From an uncultured Mycoplasmatota bacterium (lineage in GTDB: Bacteria; Bacillota_I; Bacilli_A; RF39; UBA660), in the NCBI GenBank assembly GCA_900553835.1, contig USFF01000017.1, forward strand, positions 1 to 17,503: DNA of 17,503 nt, read 5' to 3'. Each line of letters starts with the position of its first letter. The stretch's first letter is position 1. A program made the translations under genes and the position numbers. The notes beneath the pieces were generated by a model that saw only the letters and a program-made list of their open reading frames with translations, made no database searches and was not told where the DNA came from. Shown here one piece after another: positions 6,733 to 14,805 of this stretch.

Positions 6733-6764
6733 AAAAAAAGAACTTAGTCTCCACTTCTAAGTTC
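6733..6764 (-). terminator. Intrinsic terminator of uvrB
   Basis: Minus strand stem GAACTTAG/CTAAGTTC (6764-6757 with 6747-6740), 9-base loop, followed by seven T (6739-6733). It contains the uvrB TAA stop in its 3' arm. Confidence 0.88.
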
Positions 6765-8693
6765 AAAAAGTGCATCCCTTAACTCCATTGCTCTTTCAAA
6801 GTCAAGTTCACTTGCTGCTTTTTTCATTTCAAGTTCTATGTTTTTAATCATTTCATTTTTATCATTAAGAGTCATTTTCTTTTTCTCTTTAGTTGATTTA
6901 ACTTCATTACTTATAACTTCTCTTACTTCTTTGATGATAGTTTTAGGTACTATATTATGTTCTTCGTTATATTTCTCTTGTATACTTCTTCTTCTATACG
7001 TTTCACTTATAGCTTCATTCATCGAGTCACTATAAGTATCAGCATACATTATGACTTTACCACTAGCATTCCTAGCGCATCTTCCTATTGTTTGAATTAA
7101 GCTTCTAGTACTTCTTAAGAAGCCTTGTTTATCTGCATCCATAATGGCAATTAAACTAACCTCAGGTATGTCTATTCCTTCTCTTAATAAATTAATTCCT
7201 ACTACCACGTCATAAGTGCCAAGCCTTAAATTTCTAATGATATTCATTCTCTCTAAAGTTTTAACTTCACTATGAAGATATGCTACTTTAATTCCAACTT
7301 CTTTTAAATAATTAGTTAACTCTTCCGCCATTCTAATTGTTAAAGTAGTTACAAGTACTCTTTCATTCTTTTTAATTCTAGCATTTATTTCGCCTATTAA
7401 ATCATCTATCTGTCCTTCAGTTTTTCTTACTTCAATAGTAGGATCTAGTAGTCCAGTAGGTCTTATTATTTGTTCAGTTACTTTATTATTTACAAGATCC
7501 AGTTCATAATCGCCTGGAGTTGCACTTACAAATATAGCCTCTTTTATTTTCTTAGTAAATTCATCAAATTTTAGTGGTCTATTATCAAGCGCACTGGGAA
7601 GACGAAAACCATAATCAACAAGTGTTTGCTTTCTCATTCTATCTCCATTATACATTGCCCTTACTTGAGGAAGTGTAACATGGCTCTCATCTACTACAAG
7701 TAAATAATCTTCTCCAAAAAAATCCATAAGAGTTGTAGGAGTCTCTCCTTCATCCCTTAAAGCCATATGTCTACTATAGTTTTCAATTCCATGACAAAAA
7801 CCAGTTTCTCTAAGCATTTCTAAATCATACATAGTTCTTTGCTTAAGTCTTTCTTTCTCTACTATTTTACCTTCTTTATCTAAAACTTCTAGTCTTTCCT
7901 TTAATTCCTTTTCTATTCTCATAATAGCTTCTTTTAACTTTTCATCACTTGTTACAAAGTGACTTGCTGGAAAAATACTTACACTTTTCTTATCACTTAA
8001 AATTACTCCTGTAAGGGTATCAAATTCACTTATTCTTTCTACTTCATCGCCAAAAAGTTCTATCCTTATTCCATTTTTTCTTTCATAAACAGGTATTATT
8101 TCAATAGTATCACCTTTAGCTCTGAAAGTTCCACGTTTGAAATCTAAAGTACTTCTTTCATAAAGCATATTAACTAACTTTTCTAAAAGTTCATCTCTAT
8201 CAATCACATCTCCAACTGATAAAGAAAGCATCTTATTCTTATACTCTTCTACCTCGCCTATACCATATATACATGATACACTTGCTACTACTATAACATC
8301 CTTTCTCTTAAGAAGACTACTAGTTGCAGCATGTCTTAGTTCATCTATTTCATCATTTATTGAAGAATCCTTTTCTATGTATAAATCTTTACTAGGAACA
8401 TATGCTTCTGGTTGATAATAATCATAATAAGATACAAAATATTCAACTCGGTTATTTGGAAATAATTCTTTTAATTCTCCATACAATTGTCCAGCTAAAG
8501 TTTTATTATGTGCTAAAACAAGAGTTGGTTTATTTACTTCTTTTATTACATTTGCAATGGTAAAAGTTTTACCAGTACCAGTTGCGCCTAGTAATACTTG
8601 ATATTTTTTATTTTCATTTAAACCATTGACTAACTCTTCTATCGCCTTTGGTTGATCCCCGCTAGGTTTATATTTACTTACTAAATCAAACAT
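6744..8693 (-). CDS. uvrB: Excinuclease ABC subunit B (UvrB)
   Basis: A 649-residue, full-length UvrB, the helicase-like damage-verification subunit of nucleotide excision repair, which receives DNA from UvrA and recruits UvrC. Visible motifs: Walker A GATGTGKT (36-43); the beta-hairpin region with YYDYYQPEAYVP; Walker B VVDESH; helicase motif VI QTIGRCARN; and a C-terminal UVR domain (IELEMKKAASELDFERAMELRD) for UvrC contact. The start at 8693 is fixed by AAGGAGGG seven bases upstream. The upstream in-frame ATG at 8747 is rejected because it would include the promoter/operator region. uvrA, often the next gene, is not here: uvrB has its own terminator and is followed by the carboxypeptidase. 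A candidate LexA box at 8729-8742 suggests SOS control, as in Bacillus. Confidence 0.98.
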   Translation of the reverse strand: MFDLVSKYKPSGDQPKAIEELVNGLNENKKYQVLLGATGTGKTFTIANVIKEVNKPTLVLAHNKTLAGQLYGELKELFPNNRVEYFVSYYDYYQPEAYVPSKDLYIEKDSSINDEIDELRHAATSSLLKRKDVIVVASVSCIYGIGEVEEYKNKMLSLSVGDVIDRDELLEKLVNMLYERSTLDFKRGTFRAKGDTIEIIPVYERKNGIRIELFGDEVERISEFDTLTGVILSDKKSVSIFPASHFVTSDEKLKEAIMRIEKELKERLEVLDKEGKIVEKERLKQRTMYDLEMLRETGFCHGIENYSRHMALRDEGETPTTLMDFFGEDYLLVVDESHVTLPQVRAMYNGDRMRKQTLVDYGFRLPSALDNRPLKFDEFTKKIKEAIFVSATPGDYELDLVNNKVTEQIIRPTGLLDPTIEVRKTEGQIDDLIGEINARIKKNERVLVTTLTIRMAEELTNYLKEVGIKVAYLHSEVKTLERMNIIRNLRLGTYDVVVGINLLREGIDIPEVSLIAIMDADKQGFLRSTRSLIQTIGRCARNASGKVIMYADTYSDSMNEAISETYRRRSIQEKYNEEHNIVPKTIIKEVREVISNEVKSTKEKKKMTLNDKNEMIKNIELEMKKAASELDFERAMELRDALFELRSGD

Positions 8694-8728
8694 AATATCC
8701 CTCCTTAAATATATTTTTAACAACTTTT

Positions 8729-8751
8729 CTAACATATATTCTATCATTATA
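8729..8751 (-). promoter_or_regulatory. uvrB promoter -10 with candidate LexA (SOS) box
   Basis: Minus strand TATAAT at 8746-8751; the -35 region is poor (TTTTAT or TTTATG, 16-17 bases upstream). At 8729-8742 the plus strand reads CTAACATATATTCT, matching 11 of 14 positions of the Bacillus-type LexA site CGAACATATGTTCG. It would overlap the predicted start of transcription, a normal place for a repressor. The match is by eye only. Confidence 0.5.
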
Positions 8752-8819
8752 GTAGGTTATAGACAAGCATAAAAAAGCAAAGAGTTATCTTCACATAGAT
8801 TATTTATCAATATTTATAA

Positions 8820-8848
8820 TAAAAAACAAGGGAGACTTTTCTCTCTTG
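8820..8848 (-). terminator. Intrinsic terminator of the orphan gene at 8866-9390
   Basis: Minus strand stem CAAGAGAGA/TCTCCCTTG (8848-8840 with 8835-8827; one A-C mismatch), 4-base loop, then seven T (8826-8820). Confidence 0.8.
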
Positions 8849-8865
8849 CTAGTTAAGTATTAATT

Positions 8866-9390
8866 TTAATAATGCATTTTTTTAGTGAAATTACTGTCAT
8901 TATTATCTCTAAAACTATCAATATAATTTGTTTTTCTTTCCTCCTCAGCATACTCATTCATAGCATTGTTATATGCTTCGTTAAATCTTTCTTTATATTT
9001 CGAAATATATGCAGGAGTCATACTCGTTAAAAATTTATATATTGTATTAATATCTTCATATCTAACAGATTTAAATTGTAATTTAGGAGTTGATTTTCCA
9101 TCATAACAAGCAACTTCCATACCGGTTACTATGTCATAGTATTTATCCTCTATTTTTTCAACATAAGTTGGGAATAAAGTAGCAGGAACTTTTCTTTCTA
9201 CTGGTACATCCGCCTCTTTTATGCCACATCGTGGATCTGGAACCCATCTCCTTTCATAATATATTCTTGTAGTATATGTTACAACCATACAGTGGGGACT
9301 AGAATAGTTATAATTTGTTATAAATGAAACACCATTCTGTTCTTTACTATTACCATTTACATATTCTACATTGTAATAAACCTTTTTCAT
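8866..9390 (-). CDS. Unknown 174-residue protein, monocistronic
   Basis: I do not recognise this protein. It has no signal peptide or membrane helix. The N-terminal half is rich in aromatic residues and predicted beta strands (VYYNVEYVNG, CMVVTYTTRIYYERRW), with VPDPRCG at about 50-56. The C-terminal third is helical and polar (YISKYKERFNEAYNNAMNEYAEEER). It contains Cys34, Cys55 and Cys95, with no obvious metal-binding spacing. GGGAGG lies 8 bases before the ATG. It has a strong promoter about 80 bases upstream (9478-9506) and its own terminator, so it is transcribed alone with a fairly long leader. Base composition looks like that of its neighbours, so there is no sign of recent transfer. 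Confidence 0.72.
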   Translation of the reverse strand: MKKVYYNVEYVNGNSKEQNGVSFITNYNYSSPHCMVVTYTTRIYYERRWVPDPRCGIKEADVPVERKVPATLFPTYVEKIEDKYYDIVTGMEVACYDGKSTPKLQFKSVRYEDINTIYKFLTSMTPAYISKYKERFNEAYNNAMNEYAEEERKTNYIDSFRDNNDSNFTKKMHY

Positions 9391-9477
9391 ACCATAACCT
9401 CCCTGCCAGACATTGTAAATGAATTTTCACTTATTGTCATATTTTTAAAATCATTTCTTTTCCCTCTGACATTTGGA

Positions 9478-9506
9478 ATTATACCATATTAAATACAAAA
9501 AAACAA
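9478..9506 (-). promoter_or_regulatory. Promoter of the orphan gene, with ~80-nt leader
   Basis: Minus strand -35 TTGTTT (9501-9506), 17-nt spacer, -10 TATAAT (9478-9483) preceded by TGG (extended -10). Start of transcription is expected near 9471, leaving about 80 nt before the ATG at 9390. I see no strong hairpin or known riboswitch in that leader. Confidence 0.72.
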
Positions 9507-9604
9507 CTATTTGATAAAATTAATTACATATTTGTTATTAATTTATTGTAATGTTAGTATGTATTAACTTTTGATTATGTTAGTATTTTTAAAATAATTT
9601 TTCT
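9507..9604. other. Very AT-rich spacer with a short direct repeat
   Basis: Part of the largest gene-free gap in the window (9391-9645). Apart from the flanking promoter and terminator it holds only AT-rich sequence and a 10-base direct repeat ATGTTAGTAT at 9551-9560 and 9577-9586 (26-base period). No RNA gene or ORF with a ribosome binding site is visible. Confidence 0.5.
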
Positions 9605-9639
9605 AAAAAAAAGTTAATAAGTGTTAAGTTATTAACTTT
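9605..9639 (-). terminator. Intrinsic terminator of the ftsY-Nudix-ylxM operon
   Basis: Minus strand stem AAAGTTAATAA/TTATTAACTTT (9639-9629 with 9620-9610), 8-base loop, T run to 9605. It starts 6 bases after the ylxM stop. Confidence 0.85.
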
Positions 9640-9645
9640 CAAGTT

Positions 9646-9957
9646 CTATTCTTTTACATCATAAATATTTAAAATACTATCAATTTCAGTTATTACATCT
9701 TTATCATTTGTTCTATCTTTAATAGTTTCTAACTTATTTAGAATATTATTTATTTTTAAACTATTTTCTAAATCTATTAATTTATTTTCTACTTGCTTTA
9801 ATGTTTTACCTATTAAAGTTTTACTAACATTATAGTTTTCTGCTATTTCACTTAAAGATAGATCTTCAAAATAATAACTTTTAAAATAATTCTTTTGATT
9901 TATTGTTAGTAAATCATTATAAATTATATATAAATTTATAAACCCTTCTCTACTCAT
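9646..9957 (-). CDS. ylxM: YlxM/p13-like HTH protein linked to the SRP pathway
   Basis: A 103-residue protein with a sigma-70 region-4-like helix-turn-helix: LLTINQKNYFKSYYFEDLSLSEIAENYNVSKTLIGKTLKQVENKL spans about residues 16-60, given here in pieces (NQKNYF, LSLSEIAENYNVS, LIGKTLKQVE). The rest is a helical tail. YlxM is a conserved Firmicutes partner of the signal recognition particle and is normally encoded directly before ffh. Here ffh is absent and a terminator follows, but the gene remains in an operon with ftsY, the SRP receptor. The start ATG overlaps the TGA of the Nudix gene (ATGA at 9954-9957), indicating translational coupling. Confidence 0.88.
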   Translation of the reverse strand: MSREGFINLYIIYNDLLTINQKNYFKSYYFEDLSLSEIAENYNVSKTLIGKTLKQVENKLIDLENSLKINNILNKLETIKDRTNDKDVITEIDSILNIYDVKE

Positions 9958-10478
9958 TTTATCATATCCTTGTATAAGAAGAAACTTATTAAAGTCTTAG
10001 GATCTGTTATAATTCTTTCTTTTATTAATTCTTCTATCTCATCTAAAGTATAGAAATTAACCTCATCCACATCATCATCTTCTTTAGGTTTAGTTTCAGC
10101 AGTTTTAACATTTATTAAGAATATATTCATTTCTCCATCTGACATATTTTCTATAATTTTATAAGTTAAAACTGGTTCTTCTGATATAGATAAAATATTT
10201 TCTCTAGGAATACCACACTCTTCTTCTAACTCTTCAATAATTATATCTCTCTTACTAATACCTTTATCAAGAGTACCAGCAGGTACTTCTAATGTTTTAA
10301 CTCCAATTATAGGTCTATACTGAGTTACTAAAGCCATTTTTCCTTCTTCATTAATAACTATACCAGCTGAAGCACCTCTTAAATGAACCTTAGTAAATTC
10401 TTCTAGTTTACCTTCTCTTTCTCTTTTAACATCGTATATTTTAACATAACCATCATAAATTAACTCTTCTTTTTCCAC
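9954..10478 (-). CDS. Nudix hydrolase, ADP-ribose pyrophosphatase-like
   Basis: A 174-residue Nudix protein of the ADP-ribose pyrophosphatase (NudF) type, which hydrolyses nucleoside diphosphate sugars such as ADP-ribose. The Nudix box begins at Gly68 and ends EELEEECGI (82-90), keeping the metal-binding Glu83, Glu86 and Glu87. Two consensus positions differ: the Glu expected at 74 is Ile, and the Arg expected at 82 is Glu. ALVTQYRP upstream and VPAG just before the box fit the ADPRase subgroup. The start is a GTG at 10478, eight bases after AAGGAG. The upstream in-frame GTG at 10487 overlaps that site, and the ATG between is out of frame. The gene begins 2 bases after ftsY stops and overlaps ylxM by 4 bases. 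Confidence 0.88.
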   Translation of the reverse strand: MEKEELIYDGYVKIYDVKREREGKLEEFTKVHLRGASAGIVINEEGKMALVTQYRPIIGVKTLEVPAGTLDKGISKRDIIIEELEEECGIPRENILSISEEPVLTYKIIENMSDGEMNIFLINVKTAETKPKEDDDVDEVNFYTLDEIEELIKERIITDPKTLISFFLYKDMIK

Positions 10479-10480
10479 AT

Positions 10481-11449
10481 TTACCACTCCTTAAATAACC
10501 CATAAATATAACTTTCTATATCAAAAGGCACCAAATCACTTTCTTTTTCTCCAAAACCAACAAACTTTACGGGAAGTCCTACTATATCTTTTATAGATAA
10601 AACAATTCCACCTTTTGCTGTTCCATCAAGTTTAGTAAGTACTATCCCCGTAATATCGCATATTTCTTTAAAACTTACTGCTTGACTTATACCATTTTGT
10701 CCAGTAGATGCATCTATTACGAGTAATGTTTCATCTACTTTTTTATTTGTTTTCTTTTCAATAACTCTTTTTATCTTTTCAAGTTCGTTCATTAAATTTT
10801 GCTTATTTTGTAGTCTTCCTGCTGTATCTATTAAAACTACATCTGATTTATTTTCTTCCGCTAAAGATAGACCTTCAAACACAACACTTGCTGGATCAGT
10901 ATTATCTTTTCCATAAAAACTAACACCTATTTTATCAGCCCATTCATTTAATTGGGAAACAGCTCCAGCACGATAAGTATCAGCACCTATTAAGAATACT
11001 TTTTTCCCTTCTTTTTTCATTTTAGAAGCAAGTTTTGCAATAGTTGTAGTCTTACCTACTCCATTTACTCCAACAAAAAGTATAGTTGTAATTCCTTCAT
11101 TATTATAATTTATCTTACTTGTTAAACTTTCTCCATTAACATAAATCATAAAGAGTTCATCTACTATTACTTCTTTTAAATAATTAAAGTCAGTTATATT
11201 TTCTTCCTTAACTCTTTTTCTTAACTTATCCATAAATTTAAATGTAGTTTTAGTTCCTAAATCTGCCATTATAAGTATTTCTTCTAATTCTTCAAAAAAT
11301 TTTTCATCTATTTTAGTATATTTTAAACCAAGAATGTTAATTTTATTAATAAAGTCTTCTCTAGTTTTTGTTAGTCCATTATCATATTTTTGTACACTTT
11401 CATTATTATTTTTTTTAAAAGTATTTTTAAGTTTATCAAATATTCCCAT
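10481..11449 (-). CDS. ftsY: Signal recognition particle receptor FtsY
   Basis: A 322-residue SRP receptor GTPase, which docks Ffh-bound ribosomes at the membrane for co-translational insertion. A short N-terminal region (MGIFDKLKNTFKK, basic and amphipathic, membrane-binding) replaces the long acidic A domain of proteobacteria. Then come the N domain (about 30-110) and G domain: G1 GVNGVGKT (127-134), DTYRAGA (157-163), DTAGR (208-212) and TKLDGTAKGG (272-281). The start at 11449 is set by AAGGAGG (11455-11461); the longer in-frame start at 11467 overlaps it. First gene of the operon ftsY-Nudix-ylxM, divergent from RNase J. A TGATATAAT at 11466-11474 resembles an extended -10 but would start transcription inside the ribosome binding site. 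Confidence 0.98.
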   Translation of the reverse strand: MGIFDKLKNTFKKNNNESVQKYDNGLTKTREDFINKINILGLKYTKIDEKFFEELEEILIMADLGTKTTFKFMDKLRKRVKEENITDFNYLKEVIVDELFMIYVNGESLTSKINYNNEGITTILFVGVNGVGKTTTIAKLASKMKKEGKKVFLIGADTYRAGAVSQLNEWADKIGVSFYGKDNTDPASVVFEGLSLAEENKSDVVLIDTAGRLQNKQNLMNELEKIKRVIEKKTNKKVDETLLVIDASTGQNGISQAVSFKEICDITGIVLTKLDGTAKGGIVLSIKDIVGLPVKFVGFGEKESDLVPFDIESYIYGLFKEW

Positions 11450-11492
11450 GTTAACCTCCTTAAACATTATATCATGAGTTTTAAGTTAGTGC

Positions 11493-11521
11493 TAGACAAA
11501 TTGCTACTTTTATAGTATAAT
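11493..11521 (+). promoter_or_regulatory. Sigma-A promoter of rnjA
   Basis: TAGACA (11493-11498; one mismatch to TTGACA), 17-nt spacer, perfect TATAAT (11516-11521). Start is expected near 11528, giving a leader of about 43 nt with the ribosome binding site CGGAGG just before the ATG at 11571. Confidence 0.8.
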
Positions 11522-11570
11522 TATATTTACTTTTATATTTTCATTTTAAAAGAAAACGGAGGAATTTATT

Positions 11571-13238
11571 ATGTTAACAAAAGAAAAAGAGACTTTTGTG
11601 TTTGCTTTAGGCGGACTAGGAGAAGTCGGTAAAAATATGTATGTCATTGAACATGATGATGAAATTATAGTTATAGATGCAGGAGTAATGTTTCCAGAAG
11701 ATGATTTACCTGGAATAGATTATGTCCTAGCAGATTATACTTATTTAAAAGAAAATGAAAACAAAATTAAAGGTTTATTTATAACACACGGACATGAAGA
11801 TCATATAGGTGGAATTCCATACTTATTATCACATGTTAATATTCCAGTTATTTATGCTCCTAAAGTTGGTGCTGAGTTAATTAAGAAAAAATTAGATGAC
11901 AGAGGTGTAAACTATACAAACATTATTATTTATAATGAAGATACTAAACCTTGTTTTAAACACTTTCAAATTGAATTTTTCAGAACTACTCACTCAATTC
12001 CGGACAGTTATGGAATAAGTATTAATACACCAAATGGAAGAATAGTAACTACTGGTGACTTTAAGTTTGACTTAACACCAATTGGACCAGTTGCTAACTT
12101 TAGTAAGATGACTAAACTAGGAGATGAGGGTGTTAAATTACTTTTAAGTGATAGTACAAATGCTTTAGTTCCAGGCTTTTCTACTAGTGAAAGTGATGTT
12201 GATGAAGCTTTGTCTGATATCTTTAGAAGTTGTAAAGGAAGAATTATTCTAGCTACATTTGCTTCAAATATTTACAGATTAGTACACATTATTGACACTT
12301 GTATAAAAAATGGAAGAAAAGTTGCTGTGTTTGGTAGGAGTATGGTAAATAGTATTGAAATAGCTAAAAGTTGTTCTTTAATAAAAGATAAAAGCGTATT
12401 TATAACTAGTGATGAAGCAAACAAAAGCAAACCTGAAAAAGTATGTTTACTTTGTACTGGTAGCCAAGGAGAACCACTTGCAGCTTTATCAAGAATTGCT
12501 AATGGTGTTGATAATAACATTAAACTTATGCCAGAAGATACAGTTATATTTTCATCAAGCGCTATTCCGGGGAATGCTATGAGTATTAACAGAGTTATTA
12601 ACAAATTATACTTAAAAGGTGCAACTGTTTACACTACTAGTGATGATGCCAATGTACATACAAGTGGACATGCTAAACAAGATGAATTAAAACTTTTATT
12701 TAGACTACTTAGACCTGAATATTATATGCCTGTACATGGAGAATACAGAATGCTTAAAAGTGCAACTGATTTAGCAAATGAATGCGGAATAGATCATGAT
12801 CGTTCATTTATCTGCAAAAATGGTGATATTTTAGGAATAAGTAAAGACGGAGTTAGAAGAGTTAAAAGTATACCTATCAATGATATTTATGTAGATGGTA
12901 AAAGAATTGGAGATATTGCATCTTCTGTAATTAGAGATAGAAAAATAATGAGTACAGATGGTGTACTTGTTGTAATAGTAAACATTAATTCAGAAAAGAG
13001 AGAATTAGTAATAGATCCTAATATAACTACAAGAGGTTTTGTAGTAGTTAATGAAAATCAAGAATTACTTAGCAATATTCAAAATAAAGTTAGAAGTATT
13101 ATAAATTCTGAATTATTAAAACATAGTTTTAGCATTACAGATTTAAAAAATAGACTTATATTAGAACTTAATTCTTATATAATAGATACAACAGGTAGAA
13201 GACCTATTATAATGCCTATGATATTTGATATGAAATAG
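11571..13238 (+). CDS. rnjA: Ribonuclease J (RNase J1 type)
   Basis: A 555-residue metallo-beta-lactamase/beta-CASP ribonuclease with 5'-exo and endonuclease activity, central to mRNA decay and rRNA maturation in Firmicutes. The zinc motif THGHEDHIGG (H73, H75, D77, H78) is intact. Further ligands are seen in FRTTHSIPDSYGI and TTGDFKFD. The beta-CASP region carries CTGSQGEP and HTSGHAKQDE, followed by MPVHGEYRM. The C-terminal dimerisation domain ends GRRPIIMPMIFDMK. Length is normal for the family. The start is fixed by CGGAGG 7 bases upstream and by the promoter at 11493-11521. It stands alone between divergent ftsY and the convergent PHP gene. Its functional partner RNase Y begins to appear at the right edge of the window. 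Confidence 0.98.
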   Translation: MLTKEKETFVFALGGLGEVGKNMYVIEHDDEIIVIDAGVMFPEDDLPGIDYVLADYTYLKENENKIKGLFITHGHEDHIGGIPYLLSHVNIPVIYAPKVGAELIKKKLDDRGVNYTNIIIYNEDTKPCFKHFQIEFFRTTHSIPDSYGISINTPNGRIVTTGDFKFDLTPIGPVANFSKMTKLGDEGVKLLLSDSTNALVPGFSTSESDVDEALSDIFRSCKGRIILATFASNIYRLVHIIDTCIKNGRKVAVFGRSMVNSIEIAKSCSLIKDKSVFITSDEANKSKPEKVCLLCTGSQGEPLAALSRIANGVDNNIKLMPEDTVIFSSSAIPGNAMSINRVINKLYLKGATVYTTSDDANVHTSGHAKQDELKLLFRLLRPEYYMPVHGEYRMLKSATDLANECGIDHDRSFICKNGDILGISKDGVRRVKSIPINDIYVDGKRIGDIASSVIRDRKIMSTDGVLVVIVNINSEKRELVIDPNITTRGFVVVNENQELLSNIQNKVRSIINSELLKHSFSITDLKNRLILELNSYIIDTTGRRPIIMPMIFDMK

Positions 13239-13260
13239 AGATGTTTAATTAAACATCTCT
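13237..13260 (+). terminator. Terminator between rnjA and the PHP gene
   Basis: A perfect 24-base palindrome (AGAGATGTTTAA and its mirror) starting at the rnjA stop codon. On the plus strand it is followed by ATATTTTTAAT, a modest T tract. On the minus strand no T tract follows, so it mainly ends rnjA; the convergent gene also ends in it. Confidence 0.75.
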
Positions 13261-14698
13261 ATATTTTTAATAATATTAATGCTATTCCTACTCCTATACC
13301 TAATATAAATGAAAGTATTAATAACAAACTAAATACCTTAGTAAAACCTAAATTCCAGTTAAAGTTATTCTCATTACTTTTAAATAAAGGATTAACTTTA
13401 ACCAAAGAAGTGTTATCTCCTTTTTTACCATAACTTTCTTCTAAAGAAGCTAACTCTTCTAATAAAACTCTTCTTTCACTATCATCAATAGATAAATTTA
13501 TTTCACTAAATAAAGTAACTGCTTTTATAATATTTTCTCTATCATTTATACCTATTTCAAAAGCCTTACTAATATATACTTTTAAAGTACTTATTAAACT
13601 ATTTAATACCTTAATAGTTTCATTATTACTCTCTAAATTCTTTTTAATTCTAGATAATCTAAATGTCTTATAAGAAGTATCTCCTTCTAAGCTACTACTT
13701 TTTTCTAGTAGTTCACTATCTTTAGAACTACCAATACTAGTAATTTCACTTATTTCTTTATCTAAATGTTCATTTAAATAAAATAACACTTCATTACTAT
13801 TATCACTTTTAGGTATTCTATTAAATATTTTATTTAATAAATTAACCATATAATATGTATAAGTATTAAGAACATTATCCTTTCTTAATTTATATATAAT
13901 ATCTAACCTTTGATTTTGAATTCTACTTACAACTGGATTATAGTCATCTTTAACAAAATTCAAATTAATTCCATCTAATAAAGAAAGAACTTCATCTTTT
14001 AAATTAAACATAGTATCAAACTTACTAGGATCATGTACATCTAAACCTACTACTACTTTTAAATTCATACTAGATACAATTTCCCAAAAAGGAATTATTT
14101 CTTTACCTATAGACTTTGCATACTTTAAATTAAGTTCTATAGGAATATTATATTCTTTAGCTTTTAAGCATATCATTTGATATGCTTTTAATATATTACT
14201 ATTAAATTTGTCTATTTCTTCATAATTAAGTTCTTTTCTTTTAAGTAAAAATATTTCAGGATGCGCAACTAAGTCAAAAATACCACTTTCTATTCCTTTA
14301 CATACCATATCTGCGTATTTAATAGGATAGTCTCCATCTATACTAGCATCTAGTACGAAATGCTGGCCTATTACCATATAATCTACTTTTGATTTTAAAT
14401 CTCTTAAGTACCCTTCAAGTAATGGATCATACTCTGCTTCAAATGAAACTAACACTTCCATATCACTATTATTTCTCTTAATAGTTCTAACTCTTTCAAT
14501 ATAATAATCTATCTCATCATAAAACATTCTTGAATTTTCTTCTGTAAATAAAAGTATAGGAAAAGGACAGTGATCAGAAAAACCTATTCTAGTTATACCA
14601 TTATTTCTAGCATGTTCTATATACTCTTCTAATTCAAAAACACCTGCATGTCCACATAATTTAGTATGAGTATGAAAATTATAATTTTGTCTATCCAT
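13259..14698 (-). CDS. PHP-family (histidinol-phosphatase-like) protein with extra C-terminal region and membrane tail
   Basis: A 479-residue protein. Residues 1-255 are a complete PHP phosphoesterase domain like histidinol phosphatase HisK/HisJ: H9-T-H11, GH17, SDH43, FE87AE, GQH113, AH146PE and LD220VH222 give the full set of metal ligands. Residues about 256-450 are an added region of helical, Ser/Asn/Glu-rich sequence that I do not recognise. Residues 453-477 are a single membrane helix (VFSLLLILSFILGIGVGIALILL) at the very end, so the catalytic domain should sit in the cytoplasm on a tail anchor. Free-standing HisK enzymes end near residue 270. No histidine-biosynthesis genes are nearby, so the substrate may be a different phosphoester. 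A ribosome binding site AGGAAGG lies 10 bases upstream. Confidence 0.85.
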   Translation of the reverse strand: MDRQNYNFHTHTKLCGHAGVFELEEYIEHARNNGITRIGFSDHCPFPILLFTEENSRMFYDEIDYYIERVRTIKRNNSDMEVLVSFEAEYDPLLEGYLRDLKSKVDYMVIGQHFVLDASIDGDYPIKYADMVCKGIESGIFDLVAHPEIFLLKRKELNYEEIDKFNSNILKAYQMICLKAKEYNIPIELNLKYAKSIGKEIIPFWEIVSSMNLKVVVGLDVHDPSKFDTMFNLKDEVLSLLDGINLNFVKDDYNPVVSRIQNQRLDIIYKLRKDNVLNTYTYYMVNLLNKIFNRIPKSDNSNEVLFYLNEHLDKEISEITSIGSSKDSELLEKSSSLEGDTSYKTFRLSRIKKNLESNNETIKVLNSLISTLKVYISKAFEIGINDRENIIKAVTLFSEINLSIDDSERRVLLEELASLEESYGKKGDNTSLVKVNPLFKSNENNFNWNLGFTKVFSLLLILSFILGIGVGIALILLKI

Positions 14699-14777
14699 AA
14701 TACTTTTACCTTCCTATTATAAGTATAACAAAATATTTAATTTATTTCTATAGAAAATCAATTTTAATTTAGTATTC

Positions 14778-14805
14778 AAAAAAATAAAGTGTTTTGCACT
14801 TTATT
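14778..14805 (-). terminator. Intrinsic terminator of the surface-protein gene
   Basis: Minus strand stem AATAAAGTG/CACTTTATT (14805-14797 with 14791-14783), loop CAAAA, T run to 14778. It overlaps the stop codon of the gene. Confidence 0.88.

Noticed and set aside
8694..8747. N-terminal extension of UvrB by 18 residues
   Set aside because: The upstream ATG would place the -10 next to its start and the LexA-like box inside the coding region; AAGGAGGG sits correctly before the ATG at 8693.
11466..11474. Extended -10 (TGATATAAT) as the ftsY promoter
   Set aside because: Transcription would begin inside or after the AAGGAGG at 11455-11461, leaving no usable ribosome binding site; the true promoter may lie further upstream.
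12272..12604. Open frame opposite rnjA (110 codons, minus strand)
   Set aside because: Lies entirely antisense to a certain RNase J gene, has no ribosome binding site, and its sequence is typical antisense noise.
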